Below are positions 10,961 to 23,812 of a DNA stretch of 64,000 nucleotides, one piece after another; positions within the stretch are counted from its first letter, which is position 1; every line of letters starts with the position of its first letter. A model generated the notes under the pieces. That model saw nothing but the letters and a program-made list of their open reading frames with translations, had not been told where the DNA came from and did not search any database. The DNA comes from Icerya purchasi (Eukaryota > Arthropoda > Insecta > Hemiptera > Monophlebidae): NCBI GenBank assembly GCA_039619475.1, contig CM077115.1:60952864-61016863 (forward strand). Direction: 5' to 3'. The translations under genes and the position numbers were made by a program.

Positions 10961-12240
10961 TATACCGGAAATTATAAAAAGTATACAAAACGTAAACGTG
11001 TACGAAATAATATTTTTTCTTTTACTGACATTTATAAAAGTATTTACATATTCTTCTGCCGAGGAAGTAATTATGCAGTGGCTAGCGGCTACATCGGCAG
11101 CACTCAAAATTTAAGGAATAATTTACAGTTATAAAAGCTTTGCTTTTCTTTTTTCGCTGCCCCTAACTCTGGAGCGTTTCCCCTTTTATACGTTCGTCGC
11201 AATTTTAATTATTTTCGTTTTAGAACAACCAAGCTGAGGCACACAACGATGTCGTCCCGATCTTGTAGTGTTGGAAACTTATAATTTTGGTCGATTTTTG
11301 ATCCATGTAGCACGGAGATTTGTTTAAAGCTTTTCGAATCGTCCAATACATGTAATGAGAATTAAATGGCGCCGTCAGTTATTGCAAAGAGAAAACAAGT
11401 TACGTGGTACCGTCACATCAGGGGGTTAGAGCGAAATAGTCGTCTCATCACAAAAGGAGAAAAAGATCGATCTTGATAGAAAAAAAAAAAACGATTAACA
11501 AGTTGCTCTCAAAGGATTACCATCGGTGATGGCTTTCCGATCTGCTGAGTTAAAGAATGACATTTTATAGCCAACCTTCGAGGCAACGAAAGGAAACGAG
11601 CACACAGAAATATTGGCGGCCTCGCGTCGTTGTTGAATTTTGAATTTTACTTATGTCGATGGAGTCATTTTCTTGTCTTACTTCGATCTGAATCCTCGTC
11701 GAGTTCGTTCATTTACAATCTTATCTATCCCATGCAAATGCCCGAATAACTGCAGACCGGTTGTACTTGTGCGCACTATTTTTAATTTTTTTTTTTTTTT
11801 TTTTCGTAACTTTCACGAGGTAAACTTTATTATGGACATTGCGCTTGAATCGGGAAGTGGACTTGTGATGTTGATTACGTCGCACTGCTAAAAAATTAGA
11901 TATTGAATTGGAGACGCAGATTCGAACGGGAAAAAAAAAGAAAAAAAAAAGACATTAGAAAGAAATATTTTAGTCTTTTTGCGAATTTGGGTGTAAAGGT
12001 GTATTTCCTTTTAACGATCTAAACACAGTCTAAGAGAGAGGTGACGTTGATTCTGATTTTTGGGTAAGTATTCAATATGGAGCGGGGACACTAGTGGATA
12101 GATTTGACGTTGATTAGGCTCATTTCTGGAGACTAGACGGGAATTCCACTTGGCAAGCCACCAGCGGAATTTATCCGTAATACGAATATCGGAAAGTGTC
12201 TATAAATATAACGTGATTTTATCGAAAAGTCGATCGCGTA
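10961..12240. other. No recognisable gene
   Basis: Stop-dense sequence with A and T runs (11478-11490, 11791-11804, 11931-11950). A 35-base phase-0 open block at 12029-12063 between AACACAG and GTAAGT is noted, but it is too short to call. Nothing else was recognised. Confidence 0.4.
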
Positions 12241-12603
12241 TTAGTTTTCGTTTTTTATAAACGCGTGTGCTTCTCGTCTATTCGTAAGTGTTCGCTTACG
12301 AATACTATAGTGCTCTGAAAATTGTCGACCGCCGCGCTCTGATTTACAGAATCTCATCTGTGACTATCTTTCCGAAAGGATATGTCCAGGAAGCTTATAA
12401 TTATCGATTGTATTCTCGCGGCATGCAGTTTTACCCGCCAAATCGTTATGTTCGTTATCACTTATCGGAGGAGGAAATATTAAACCGTGATAAGAAACGG
12501 ACCGTAACAACGATGTGCTGCGCGCTGAGGTTGTAGCGTCGCAAACAGCAGCGCTGAAATCAGACACTTTCGCTCGACTGTGCCTCGGCCAGCAGCCGCG
12601 CGG

Positions 12604-12609
12604 TCAGTC
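12604..12609 (+). promoter_or_regulatory. Possible initiator in a GC-rich patch
   Basis: TCAGTC is a perfect match to the arthropod initiator TCAKTY. It sits just after a short GC-rich patch (12500-12605) in AT-rich DNA. There is no DPE at +28 and no TATA box at -30. Upstream (12288-12536) is an 82-codon open frame beginning with GTG rather than ATG. Its composition is fairly protein-like (for example YVRYHLSEEEILNRDKK), but it resembles nothing I know. Confidence 0.2.
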
Positions 12610-13108
12610 ATCTCACACTTACTCTGCACCGTAATATTTGATTATCATCCTTTCTGATCCTCTACCCTACCGTACCCACGTTTTGGCTTATAATTTACAC
12701 GTCTTTTAATAAGGTAAAATTAAATAACGGTAACAAATTTCGTACCGGGTGGTGATGGTACAAAAAAAAAAAACAACATATTTCTCTGTTCTGTTACACT
12801 TTCCTTTTTTCTAGGTACCTCTATGGGTGCCTAGTTCTGATTTATGTCAACAACGGAAGTATCAGAGATTACATCTCAACTAAAACGTCAGCTTGCGTTA
12901 CACTAGCTTTTTTTATTTTATAACATTTTAAAAATGTCGAATACACACATTGTGTCTCGTACAATGTTCGTGATTATTGATCAAGTGCCCCTACGTTGAC
13001 TGCAGTCTTTAACGTCACACCTGCCAATGTCCCGCATCCTTCAAATTGCTAAGTACATTTTCGACTCGTAAAAGCATTCTAGTTTCTCTTTTGTGAAACT
13101 CTTTCTAT

Positions 13109-13421
13109 CAAGGCCGTGTCCACGGGGTGGGTTTTTTGGGAGTTACCCCCCCCCCCATGAGAACTGAAATAGTTTAGGTACTTCATTAATATCTTAAGGA
13201 AAAACTTTTTATTACGAGTATAATCGATAACATATGTAATTTTTATTAATGTTCATATACGGGGTGGGGTAATTCATTTATGTAAATTATTAATACATAT
13301 AAATCAAAATTATGGAAATTATTAATAACATGAATATTAGTGAAAAATGTATTGTTATTTATAAAATAAATATACAAAGAAAATCTCCCCCTAGCCCATT
13401 AAAATTCTGGGCACGGGCCTG
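13109..13421. mobile_element. Non-autonomous hAT-type element (MITE family B, copy 2)
   Basis: A complete 313-bp element is flanked by a perfect 8-bp duplication CTTTCTAT (13101-13108 and 13422-13429). The ends are inverted: left CAAGGCCGTGTCCA, right (read inward) CAGGCCCGTGCCCA, 11 of 14 identical. Just inside the left end is a G-run/C-run hairpin (ACGGGGTGGG...ACCCCCC). The AT-rich interior, which has no open frame, matches copy 1 at 5788-6125. Superfamily assignment rests on the duplication length and terminal sequence, which are established hAT features. This is the reference copy for the family. Confidence 0.85.
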
Positions 13422-13429
13422 CTTTCTAT

Positions 13430-15288
13430 AAAGCTGAAAATATCGAAAAAGTTGTTTGCTGCATAACTGCAGTGCCCATTAAAATATGCAATTCAGCTGC
13501 GATGCAAAGTTAAAAATATAAGCTGGAGCGAATGAAACACAGGTCGAAACAGATACATAAAAATCAACCGGAACGAATCATAAGAACATGGATTATAACT
13601 CGGTGTAGGAATCCCGCGGCATTAGAAATGAGCTAATCTTTTAGTGTCAAGACGAGCTATGTGTATGCAACGGTCGACGAATCGCTGATTTTTCTAATCG
13701 AAGATTTTTGGCCTTATTTCATCATTAATCATTTTTTTTGCTAGCTATTAACGTTTATTTCTCGTTACCTTACACACACTAGTCGTCATCGAATAGACTG
13801 TGTTTTTTTTGTTTTTTTTTTTTTTTTTGTTCATTTTCGGGCCTAAGAGGAGGATTTCACACACTCTTATCATCAGCGAATGTAGAAAAGAAAGGTAAAA
13901 CTTTTTAGGCTCAAACTCTGAACGCCGTTTTAATCGAGAGAGAAAGCACGCCGGTTTTGTTTTTTTTTTCAATTACATATTTCGGTAAATGCCCTTTTTT
14001 AGGAGAGCAGGCCTCGAGATAGGGTATATACGAGACATGTGCGTACATTGATCTGAGATTAAGATGACGATTAACATATTCCTTCGAAGAAGTATCAGTA
14101 GCTCCGGGGACGTTTGAATTCACTTTTTTAAATGTCCTTTTCTTTTCCTCCGTTTCGGGAGACTAGCCGTTTTGATGCCGCAACCCCGAATAATATCGCA
14201 CACATAATAATAAAGTGGAGTTGGAAGTGTTGGCCGCGCACGAGTTGCGCAATAGTTTTTTAGTTAATAGAAATTCGGAGCAGTTCGCGGTTGGCGCTTG
14301 CATGTGACAAAACGGAAATTAGGGAATATTCCGAAACGAAGATAACGAAAACGTCTCTCTCTCTGTATGTTCATAACTTCATTATCGTAGTGAGCCTCCA
14401 ACGCGTTTTTCATACAGCGACCGGAGACAACATCCTGAAACTGATTTCACAATGATAATCGACAGAGCACACTGCTCGTTTATGCGAATGTGTTAGTGTA
14501 ATTTGCGTCCCTACGTTGCTGCCCGCATTGTGCATCTGATCATTGCCCATAATGACCAGTTTCCTGTTATGTGGTTAACGGCGAACATTCCAAATGAACA
14601 CCGTGCTCGTCCTGGTGTGTGTGTTTGTATTTTTTCTTTTCTTTCTTCTTCAAATTTATTAGATACATTCGACGGTGTGTTTAATTTAATTATTTCTATC
14701 CATTCATCTTTTTTTTTTTTTTTCTTTCGAATTATCCGTCCCGCAAGATATTTCTGTAACACTATTAATAGCTGAACGCGATTCAATCTGAAATCTACGC
14801 AAATGCTTTCTGATACCGATAATGTACTTCAGAGCTTTACGCATTCGAATTATTACTCTAAAAAAATATTTGTGTGTGTGTGTTTTTCGGTAAAGACGGA
14901 TAATAGAATTAATGCGGCCTTAATCGTTCCATTAAATAGTTATTAATATTAACCGAAGTTACATGATTGAGATTACCTGCTTCCCTTGATTCCTGTACAC
15001 TTACATATGCCATTCGCAAAGTTAAATCCCCTTTTTTCGTTTGTGAACCAACCACCATGTTCGTACACGTTGTTACTGTAATAGGTCTCTTCTCGTAACG
15101 TGGCAAAGTCTAATAATTACTTGGTTCAGTAATAAGATTCCCCAAAAACATCCTCCCCCTATAGATATCCATCATTCCTTGAGCGCATGTGAAATTAAAA
15201 TTGTATTCTTCTTTTCCGATTGTGTAAAATTTTTTATCAAACCTGGGAGGATTTTTTTTTTTTTTGTTTATCGCCTGCAATAAATATT

Positions 15289-15290
<2 letters not shown>
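13430..15290. other. No recognisable gene
   Basis: AT-rich DNA with T runs at 13811-13828 and 14709-14723. Open frames of 60-90 codons occur on both strands here, and none resembles a known family. A modest GC increase at 14200-14480 has no associated promoter motif that I can defend. Confidence 0.35.
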
Positions 15291-15331
<41 letters not shown>

Positions 15332-15346
15332 ATATATATATATATA
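15291..15346. repeat. TA microsatellite
   Basis: About 19 TA units, a short AAACA interruption, then eight more TA units. Simple sequence repeat. Confidence 0.9.
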
Positions 15347-16600
15347 CAAGTATATGATTTTCTTGCAGATTAGTAAATGATCTCTAGAGAAGAAAGTGTA
15401 GCACTCTTTAGAGACAGCTGAAAGTTTGCTGGAGAAACAGGGAGCAGACTTGGGCTACTCACTTTCAATGGATCATGTGCGCACTATGATGCGACCTTAA
15501 CTGAAAGTAAATTAAGGGGAAATGCCTGGTAGCATCGGGACGACTAGAGCACGTGCTGCGAGTACGAAAAGTACGCGTTTGTCTATCGTCGAACGGATGT
15601 CAAAATATGCCGCCTAGACGACACTAGAGAAATAAACGCGTTTTCTCTTCAACGTGCGACGGCAGCATGAAGCATCCGGTGGGAACGTCACCGAAGACCA
15701 CGCGCTGAATTTGTCGCCCGATTAGAAAATATCAGCTGATATCATCTCATCGTCAGTAACAAATCGAAAAAGTCCATAAAAAAGGTAGCGGGTCACGTCC
15801 GATCTCGGAAAATCACAGGCAGACTATGCGGTTGGCATTGAGAAAATCTCCGATAAACTGTTTTATTATACAATTTTAAAGGTTGTATGAAGTTCGTCAT
15901 TTCGCACGATTCCGAATAATAGTAGTATTATTCGGACCGAGTGCCAAACATAATTTCTGAACAAACCTTATTAAATCGATATGATTTATAGATTAATAGC
16001 ACAGCTGATTAATGATTAAATTACTGGAAAAGTTTTAAATGAAAACAAAAACTTTTAAATTATGGTTCTGAAAATTGAATTCGGCCAAGGCGATATATAG
16101 CGGAGATATGTCCTCGTAGTCTGCGATGAAGTTATTTAGGAATGTAACATTAAGGAAATAAGCGGGAAATATACACATTATATTTTCAGCATTAATTTTA
16201 GTTATTAATTAACTAAATTTTGTTTCTAGCCAGTTTATGTTATCACTTTTATAAACATACGAGTGTATATCATTAAAAAGTTATAAATTTTGTTTTTAAC
16301 TGAAAAAATTGTGTTTTTCTTTGTTTTAAATGAATTTTTAAAATTAAAATTAAATGTAAAGCTCTTAGAATTTAAAATCATTGTTTCTACCAATAAGTAA
16401 TATCCAATATCAAAGTAAATGACAGAATATATGGATTGAATGCCAAAAAGCTAATTAATTGTTAGGAGTTTAAATTTTTATCGTTCGTTCGTGAATATAA
16501 TAACAATAATAATAATAATAATAATGAAACAAACAGAGTCGTTCTGAACATAGCACACTGTAGTTTTACTCACTCGCTAATGTTCATGCGATTTTATCGG
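15347..16600. other. Mixed non-coding DNA with a GC-richer patch
   Basis: TTTTCTTGCAG at 15361-15369 looks like a splice acceptor, but all three frames close within about 17 bases, so a coding exon is not supported. The stretch 15480-15720 is richer in CpG than its surroundings and could be untranslated or regulatory sequence. From 15850 on it is AT-rich, with an AAT repeat at 16498-16525. Confidence 0.3.
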
Positions 16601-16614
16601 TCACAATCGTTTTC

Positions 16615-17190
16615 TTATTTACAGTCTTCTCTATCTCATTCCATCGTCGTTAAAGTTAGCTGGTCTCAAACCAAGTGGGTATTGAGGCAACGGAGGACTT
16701 CTTAGCTCGTTCGGCTAGTTTAAAAAAAAAGAAATCTTCAGGCATAACATCTTATTCTTCCGCAAATAAAGCAATCTAGACTTTAGTCGGATGTTTCCTA
16801 CTCTCGTTTTCACACCTCACATTTCAGTTTAACTTAAGCGCCATTCCCAGCCATGGTTCTACTGTTTTCATATTTACTAGTGTGCCGCATCATTCTATTA
16901 CTACATATTTATCGTCTAGGCTTAATCGCACCCTATTTCCGTCTTCTCGATTTCGCGTTCACAACTCTGCCCATTACACCTTAATGATTTCATATTTTTC
17001 CTCCCTCCGCCAAATATTCTGTACAGTGATGGTTAAAATTAGAGTTCTCCACTCGCTACAATTATCCTCTTTGCACTGGTCATTTCAATTATGTCGCCTC
17101 CTTTCTCGCATATCTAACACTCTATTGATATCTTTCTTTAGTGTTCTGGTGTAGAGCTGCCTTCGGTTGTCCCTGGAAAAAAAGAAAAAA
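16615..17190 (+). mobile_element. Non-LTR retrotransposon remnant (family A, copy 3)
   Basis: It begins with a decayed RNase H end, where frames join to give ...VKVSWSQTK-GIEATEDFLARSAS. This matches the WVxSHxGIEGNExADxLA block typical of RNase H domains in I/Jockey/R1-like elements. It continues with LFPSSRFRV, a weak Cys/His region, a Leu/Ser-rich tail, and a 3' end GAGCTGCCTTCGG...CCTGG with a short A-rich tail. Several frameshifts and stops make it a pseudogene. It overlaps no gene. Orientation matches the other three clear copies. Confidence 0.6.
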
Positions 17191-17652
17191 AAATTATATC
17201 TATCTTTAACTAAAATTTGCACATAGGTTGTTTTCTTAATTCATATTTCATGTTCTTTCCTTTCCACGCGTAGCTCCCTAGAATAGCACGCACAGTTCGG
17301 TGCATGGCCACAAAACCGAAAAAGACCAACAACATTTTCTCGAAATCTCGTTTTCATTGTCGTTTCGGCGTGCAAAAACATATTACGCCATACGGAATAT
17401 GCGGCTGTTTGAATTTGTCATTTCCGGCGACAAGCGCTCTAATCACAGCCAGCACTACTAATCGTCGACAACAAGAGTTGGGAAAACCCTGAAATTCGAA
17501 TTACCGATCAACAACCAGATGCGCGAGGCAATCTTGCGGTATCATCGCGCGAAACTTGCACACTATTCTGACTTGCCCCGGACTATTGCCACCGGATTGG
17601 TCACTTTAGTTCGCGCTGAAACAAATTAAGAGCAACAACGAAAAGCAATGAC

Positions 17653-17672
17653 AGAGAGAGAGAGAGAGAGAC
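17653..17672. repeat. GA microsatellite
   Basis: About nine to ten GA units just upstream of the GC-rich patch at 17700-17960. GA repeats near promoters bind GAGA-type factors in flies, but a role here is only a guess. Confidence 0.7.
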
Positions 17673-17929
17673 GAATTAAGAGATAGTTCTAGAAACCGTG
17701 TAAACAACTCGACCAGACTAGGGCCAAACTTAAAACCGGCCTCGACCGGTCTCCACCGCGTTCTCTCCTATTCTTCGGTCTTCTTGCGCGCTGCGGTGTG
17801 GTTTACTTGCACTTCGAGCGTTTAGCGTAGCGCCGATATTTTTGCCGTGACGTTTCGCGCGCCTTCCGCCGAGGAGATACCTTGGTTTCGAAACCGTCAG
17901 TCGTTCGTGAAAAGAAAACGCTCCCCCCT

Positions 17930-17970
17930 GAGCCTATATAGGCTCCCGGAACGTAGCAGCTGTCGAATTA
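17930..17970 (+). promoter_or_regulatory. Possible TATA-box promoter
   Basis: TATATAGG at 17935-17942 lies at the downstream edge of a GC/CpG-rich island (17540-17960) and sits inside a perfect 16-bp palindrome, GAGCCTATATAGGCTC. A start site would fall near 17965. A perfect initiator TCAGTC also occurs at 17897, without correct spacing to the TATA box. No downstream open exon was recognised, so the call rests on motif and composition only. Because TATA boxes here are palindromic, the minus strand is equally possible. Confidence 0.25.
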
Positions 17971-17974
17971 ATTA

Positions 17975-20900
17975 AGTTCACGGACAGTTCGAATATCGTC
18001 TAAAGAATTATTAAAACACAATTTTTCCAGCCTTCTTTATTCGTTGTCGTATGACATATTCATCTCTCTTTGGACGTCATTGTAGAAAAAAACCTACTTT
18101 CCTGTCGCGCGACACGGTATTTCTCGGGCATATTTTAACGATTGCCAGAAAATACATATGTATAAACGCACAGCCTGCGGCGATATCTACTTAAAATTGT
18201 TTAGCGGAAAGCGGTTAGACTAGTTTGTTTTTTAGTTCCCATAACTGAGTTTGGTGGGAAAGCAATTATTATTAAAATGCAAGAAACGTTGTTTGAGTTT
18301 TGGTAGGCTTTTACAAAGAAACGTGACTCAATCGTATTCAAAAGAGAAATATATACATTTCCGAAGCGTGGTAAATGTAAAAAATCGTCTGCATATTATT
18401 TTGTTGTTGTTGCCACCTGCGAGAAGAGTTTTTAAAGCCTAACCGCATATTGAATCCAGCTCACGCTTGGGGGACGCTTTGCTTGCGAAGAACACAGTTT
18501 TTTGCGTGCGTGCGGAGGTTGCGTGGTTTAAACTTTTTAGTTGTTGAAAATTTTGATTTATTATTTATGTTTCACGTGTTTTATATACACAAAAACCTGA
18601 GCGTGGGCCGTGTGTACTATAATACGTGTGCTATGCGTGGGCTGGGTTAATATGCGGCGGCTTAATTTAAAAAATAAAAAAAAATAAAAAAAAAACACAA
18701 AAAAAACAAAAGTAAAATGGGGGTCAAAAGGCTTTTTTTCCCATTCATTCGCTGTGCACATTTAATGGTCAGGTAAAAGCACTGGGCGGCCGGCGCCATT
18801 TCAACAATAGTCGTGATCACCGGAAAATCGCTGCGACATCAGCGCCAATAACAGCGGGTCTATTTCCGCTTGTATTGTCTAAAATTGAAAAGAAGAAAGT
18901 AAAGGGTCCTCATCCATTCCAGTCGGCAGGCTCTGTTTGCGTAAAGGCGGCATTTAGAATGACATATAGATGCAGACGATATCTTTTTTTTCGAAAAGGA
19001 CAACGACGTATGGTCAATGACTGGCGCTAAATCCGCCTGCGTTGAATAGGTTTGGAGAACCTCTGTATCTATCAAAGAAATGAGTGTGTAAACCTTTTTT
19101 AATCTCTAAACGGATCGGAAACGGTATCCATTCAAGATCGCTTAATATTTGCGTCCAAGCAGTAGCGGGACTGCGGAAATAATTAAAATCGTGCAGACCT
19201 GTGCCTGTTGATTCTTTTTTTTCTTCTTTTAATACAACTGGAAGTCGGCAAAAGTTTGCGCCAGCTTGAAAATAACTTGAAATTTCAGTGCTAATGAATT
19301 TGCGTCGGTTTTTTTGTGCGCAAAAAAAAATAAGAAGATTAAGAAATGATGATACCATTTAAATTGACTGAATTCATTAATACAGCTAATTCTTGAATTG
19401 CCCGGCAAAAGAAAATATTTACACACAGTACGATACGGTAAATTTTCATTATATTTCACTGCAACCCAGCTTGAGCAGTGCCACCGATTACATTATATTA
19501 AGGTAAATCAATGTAATCTTTATTACGGATTCAAAGATATAAATCGATATATCAATTATATTATTATTAACAATCGTAATAAATGAAATCAGCTTTATAC
19601 GGCTTTACTACATCTGAGAGATGTAAAGTGCATTTCATTAACGAAAACGATTAACATTTGGTTACGTGAAGAAGAAACTCATCAGTGTATAACGAGAATG
19701 TCTCGGGATTTTCCCGCTAAAAGTATAAAAGACACGTTTTTTAAGGAATATTTAAAATGTCTAACGAAAAATTGTTCATGACTCATGAAAGGCAGCTGGT
19801 ACTGAAGTGAAAAAATGTTTTGCCATCAAGGGAGAAATATAACCATTTTTCTTTCTTACTTATTTGGACTGGGGCCAGCTATGGCCGTTCACCCTAATTT
19901 AAAAAAAATTCAATTACATGTTTTTTTTTGTTTTGTTTTTTTTTTACTTTAAAGAGGGCTTTCTGAAAGTCGTTAAACGCGGTACAACGTGTTATTTTAG
20001 CTTCTACTGTTAATTCTAATTTTAACCTTTTAAAATAATTTTTCGTTATCTAAAAAAAAAAAAAAAACCCTTGCCGGGAGAAAAATATAATAAATACGAC
20101 ATCTACTTTAGTTAAATACGTATTCGTACTAGCAACTTTTAAACGAGTGGTCCGCCGATTTTAAGGGGAAATTTAAAAATGTCCGTGTCAAAATTGAATT
20201 GGATCTACCCTCAACTTTAACCGCAAAAGTATATTACCTACATACATACACACACACACACATATAATACATATATATATATATATGTATATATAATTGA
20301 TTTTTCGAATCTCGTTATGTGGGTATCCGGAAACGATCGTTATCCGCTTCAAGTTGTTTCAATTCGTTACTTGATCTGCAAAATTTCACTCGCACCTTTG
20401 CATCTTTGCACCTTTGCGCCTTTATTACCGCAGTATAGTGATCATTTTTTTTTTAGATATGCGGTAACTTCTTGAATGTTCTCGGTGCAATTGAGGAATT
20501 CATACGTCACAAAAACAGTCAATGTGTTTAATCGCGTTTGATCATAGTTCTTTAATTACAAATGTAACCTGTTACTTTATGAAATGTAAATGCCGCGATT
20601 GAATATAGAAAGTCGCAAGGTAGACGTTGTGTCGTGCAGCCTTTGATCCTTTTGGCAGCCTCTACCATGGTTTTTTAGTACACACGTTTGTACCGGCTAC
20701 ATACAGATTCGTGAATGGAACACTATAGCCTCGAATGTTTCCGATTCCTCTGCTAGTGGGAAATACGATTATATTCACATTGATTTCGTAAAATGCAGGA
20801 TATTGTTTTCTTTGGGGGAGTTAGTTCCTAAAAATATCCATCGTCTTTTTGCACTATCTTCTATGTTGAGGTGATACAGTTTTATTTGCAGTATTTTTTT

Positions 20901-22600
20901 TCTTCTTGTTTTTTAAATTCCTTTTCTATTTATTCGCAGGATTTAAATATATTTTTAAAAATAGAATTGCGGTATAATTAATTTCATGCGCATCTGTGGC
21001 CAAATGACAACCGCAAGAAGAGGGAAAAAAACCCATTTCCCAGCTCTTAAATTGACCATGTCCAACTTCCACGCGAAAACCGTAAAATGTAACATCTCGA
21101 ACAGTACCACCTCTTCCCCTGGATCGTTTACATTTCCCCCCTAGTCACGGCTTTACCGTAATCGTAAATGTCGCCTTGTACCGAATTTAGGACTTTTTAT
21201 TTATTTTTTTTTTTTCTTTTTGGTCTCAGCTTGAGCTGAAAAATGTGGAAAGATATTGTAATCGAGTCCACTAATTACGAATAGACGCAAAAAACCCTCT
21301 TCCTAAATATCACGAATTAGGCGCTGTTACTTTACTCATCTGGTATTCAAAACAGAAATTTCTTTAAGAATAAAAATTCAAAAAGTAAGGAAAAATAATT
21401 GATTCTTGAAAATCCGAATTCAAACTTTCCCCTTCACAAAAAATTTGCGATACTTTCAATCTTCTCGAGTGGGGCTCCGCTGCCACCAAAACTTCTTGCC
21501 CTACTACTGTGAAATCTAAAATATTTGAACTGAAATCATCAATTTTCTCAAAAGCAACATCGACAAAACTTCTATGATATAAAAACTCACATCTCCTAAT
21601 TGCAAAAGATTAACTCTACTCCTACTCTCGTAATATTAGTACATAGTACGCTGTTAGAGGATGAAGAACGAACCACCTTGAATGATACGGATGCTCATAG
21701 ATCCTATATTGTTTTCTTCTTTCCGCACTTTCACAATATCACTCGTTCGTCTTCTTTCACGGCTATTTGTCTTCTTCTGTTTTCTCAGCGCCTGTCAGCA
21801 TTTTTATTTTCACCTCTTTACTTTCCCTTTATCCTTTTTTTTTTTTTTTTTTTTTTTGAATTTTTTGCAAATACGATTGATGATCCCGTAAAAAGAAGAG
21901 AACAAAGAAATAACAATGAAAAATATTACCATTTAACATTGACTAACCGGCTGACGGTTTAGGAAATGGAACACCTTTGTTGCTGCGTCTCAGTTACCAT
22001 TCGGTGTAAAGTACTTCAAATAAAGAGGAGAGAAGTTTTCGAGGAAGGGTGGACTGGAAACCGTCGATGATGTGGAAATTCCATCGAGTGTTTTACACTT
22101 GAGAGCATTTAGCCATTGTGTTCGAAACGATTAAACTGAAAAAATGTGGAAATTATTTTCACCGCTGTGTGATAGTAGGAAAGTCCGGAGGAAAAAGATT
22201 ATCAGAAGATTTGATTATCGCGCTTAGGAAATCGAATCGCGATACTCTACAATTTGCAGTGGGGACCGCATTTCTTTCTTTTATTTTTATGTCAAATTTG
22301 TTTTATCAAAAAATGTTTATTCTGCTAGAATGGTCACGTAGGTTTATACAAAATTTTGTTAATACTACCTTTTTTTTTTTTTTTTTTTTAAATCTCTCAT
22401 CGCGTAAGAGAAATTTTTAGTTTTACTGCTTTCTTTTTTTTTTAAATTAAACGGAACGATAAATTTTACATCGATAAATGGAAGAATTATTGTTTTTTAA
22501 CGGTTTTCATAATTTCAGTATCGTTTAAATTCCATCAGAAACACTTCCGTTTTCACGGGTAGATTTTTGAGCACATTTATTGCTTTTCTTTCCTTAAATA
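17975..22600. other. AT-rich block without a recognisable gene
   Basis: It holds A- and T-runs (18660-18720, 19921-19945, 20052-20066, 21840-21856), a CA/TA repeat (20246-20290) and scattered open frames of 60-120 codons. None of these contains a known motif, and most are Phe/Leu/Lys-rich. No element ends or splice-bounded exons convinced me. Confidence 0.4.
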
Positions 22601-22619
22601 GTTCATTCCGGATTACGGC

Positions 22620-23085
22620 TAAAATCTGATCCAATTCTGGCTGCATTTAATATTCAACCTTCCTCCACGTCGTCCGTGGTTTTTTAGAGGCTCGACTACT
22701 TTTTGTCGCCTTCACCTTAATCGTAGTCTCTTCCATGCATCATTTTCTCGGTTTTCATCTACATCTCCACCATTTTTTCATCCTCCTCCCACCGTTTTAT
22801 TTGCATGTTTGACCTTTCCTGCTAAGGGCTTCTTCACTCATCTCTGCTAAAAAAAAACTTGGTATCACTACTCGTTATAATGTGCTTCTTATATTCTCTG
22901 ATTTCCTTCCGCTTCTGTTATTCCAGCCCTCGAATTATTTTCATTTTCTATAAACATTTAAGAATTTTATTTTCTTCTTCTTTTCATATGTTGGGGGCTA
23001 ATGACCTCGTTGATGAGAAAAAAGAAATAGTCAAAACAGCTAAATAACGGAGGGACGTAAAACAAAAACAAAAAAAAAAAAAAGG
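22620..23085 (+). mobile_element. Possible family A relative (divergent non-LTR 3' end)
   Basis: A pyrimidine-rich strand with Ser/Phe/Leu/His-rich translation (SMHHFLGFHLHLHHFF) is followed by GGGGGCTAATGACCTCGTTG and, 50 bases on, an A-rich tail. The GCTAATGACCTCGTTG motif just before a poly-A tail resembles 3' ends of insect I/Jockey-like elements. It also resembles the CGTTGCTGGCATGCCCCC end of the copy at 63255. No domain is intact, and membership is tentative. Confidence 0.3.
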
Positions 23086-23801
23086 CTGTGCGACTATATT
23101 GCAAATTGTAGCGACCATATTGCGAACCGAGAGTCGAAAGGTCGCAGCCCAAATACAAACAAATTTTGCATGACTAACAAGAAATAATAGTACCCGTTTT
23201 ATTCATTCTCCTCTATTTAAATTTCGTCAATCAAAAGAGAACCAGGAAAGCGCAATTTAATCAATAGTTTTTAATTTGTTAGATCATATTTGACTTTATT
23301 TTATGGTGTACTAGCTACTCCAGAATTAATTGCAAAGGACTCTAAAATTAGTCGCAGTTAAGAATGTGTTTAACTTTTTAGTCATCTTGCCGTTTCAATA
23401 GCTCTTCGTACGAAATTGAACTGTCGTAATAGAGACTGGCAACGTTGCTGCCGCTCAGCGTTTTGTAAGTTTTTAGCTGCATTCGAGTTTTAGGTTTTTT
23501 GTGCCACCTGTTGTGACCCAGATTTATCATCAGACGCCAATTTTCAAACACAATGTAAACCGAGAAAATTCTTATTCAAGCAAGAGTAGTACGCGGCTAG
23601 TTCTCATGATAAGGACGAGTGTGAAATGAAAGATTTGCCGCAAAATATTTTAATCGTCGCTTCAGAACCGTATTTACTATTAAGGCAAGGAGAACTGGTA
23701 TGGCAGCTAGTAACCTTTAATGGGTCTCTGCGTTTCCGTCAGTAGTTTATTACGCCATCTGACGATATTGTTTACGCGCGACATTTTAAGAAATAATTAC
23801 A

Positions 23802-23812
23802 ATGTTTAAGAG
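23802..23812 (+). CDS. Possible minimal first coding exon (ATG plus donor)
   Basis: ATGTTTAAGAG is followed by a consensus donor GTAAGTTTT at 23813 and preceded by a mixed-composition stretch (23420-23800). It could encode MFK plus part of an Arg/Ser codon as a very short first coding exon. No core promoter motif with correct spacing was found, and no partner exon is seen. Chance is the more likely explanation. Confidence 0.15.

Noticed and set aside
12029..12063. 35-base exon between AACACAG and GTAAGT
   Set aside because: Open in one frame (SKREVTLILIF) but too short to separate from chance; weak acceptor.
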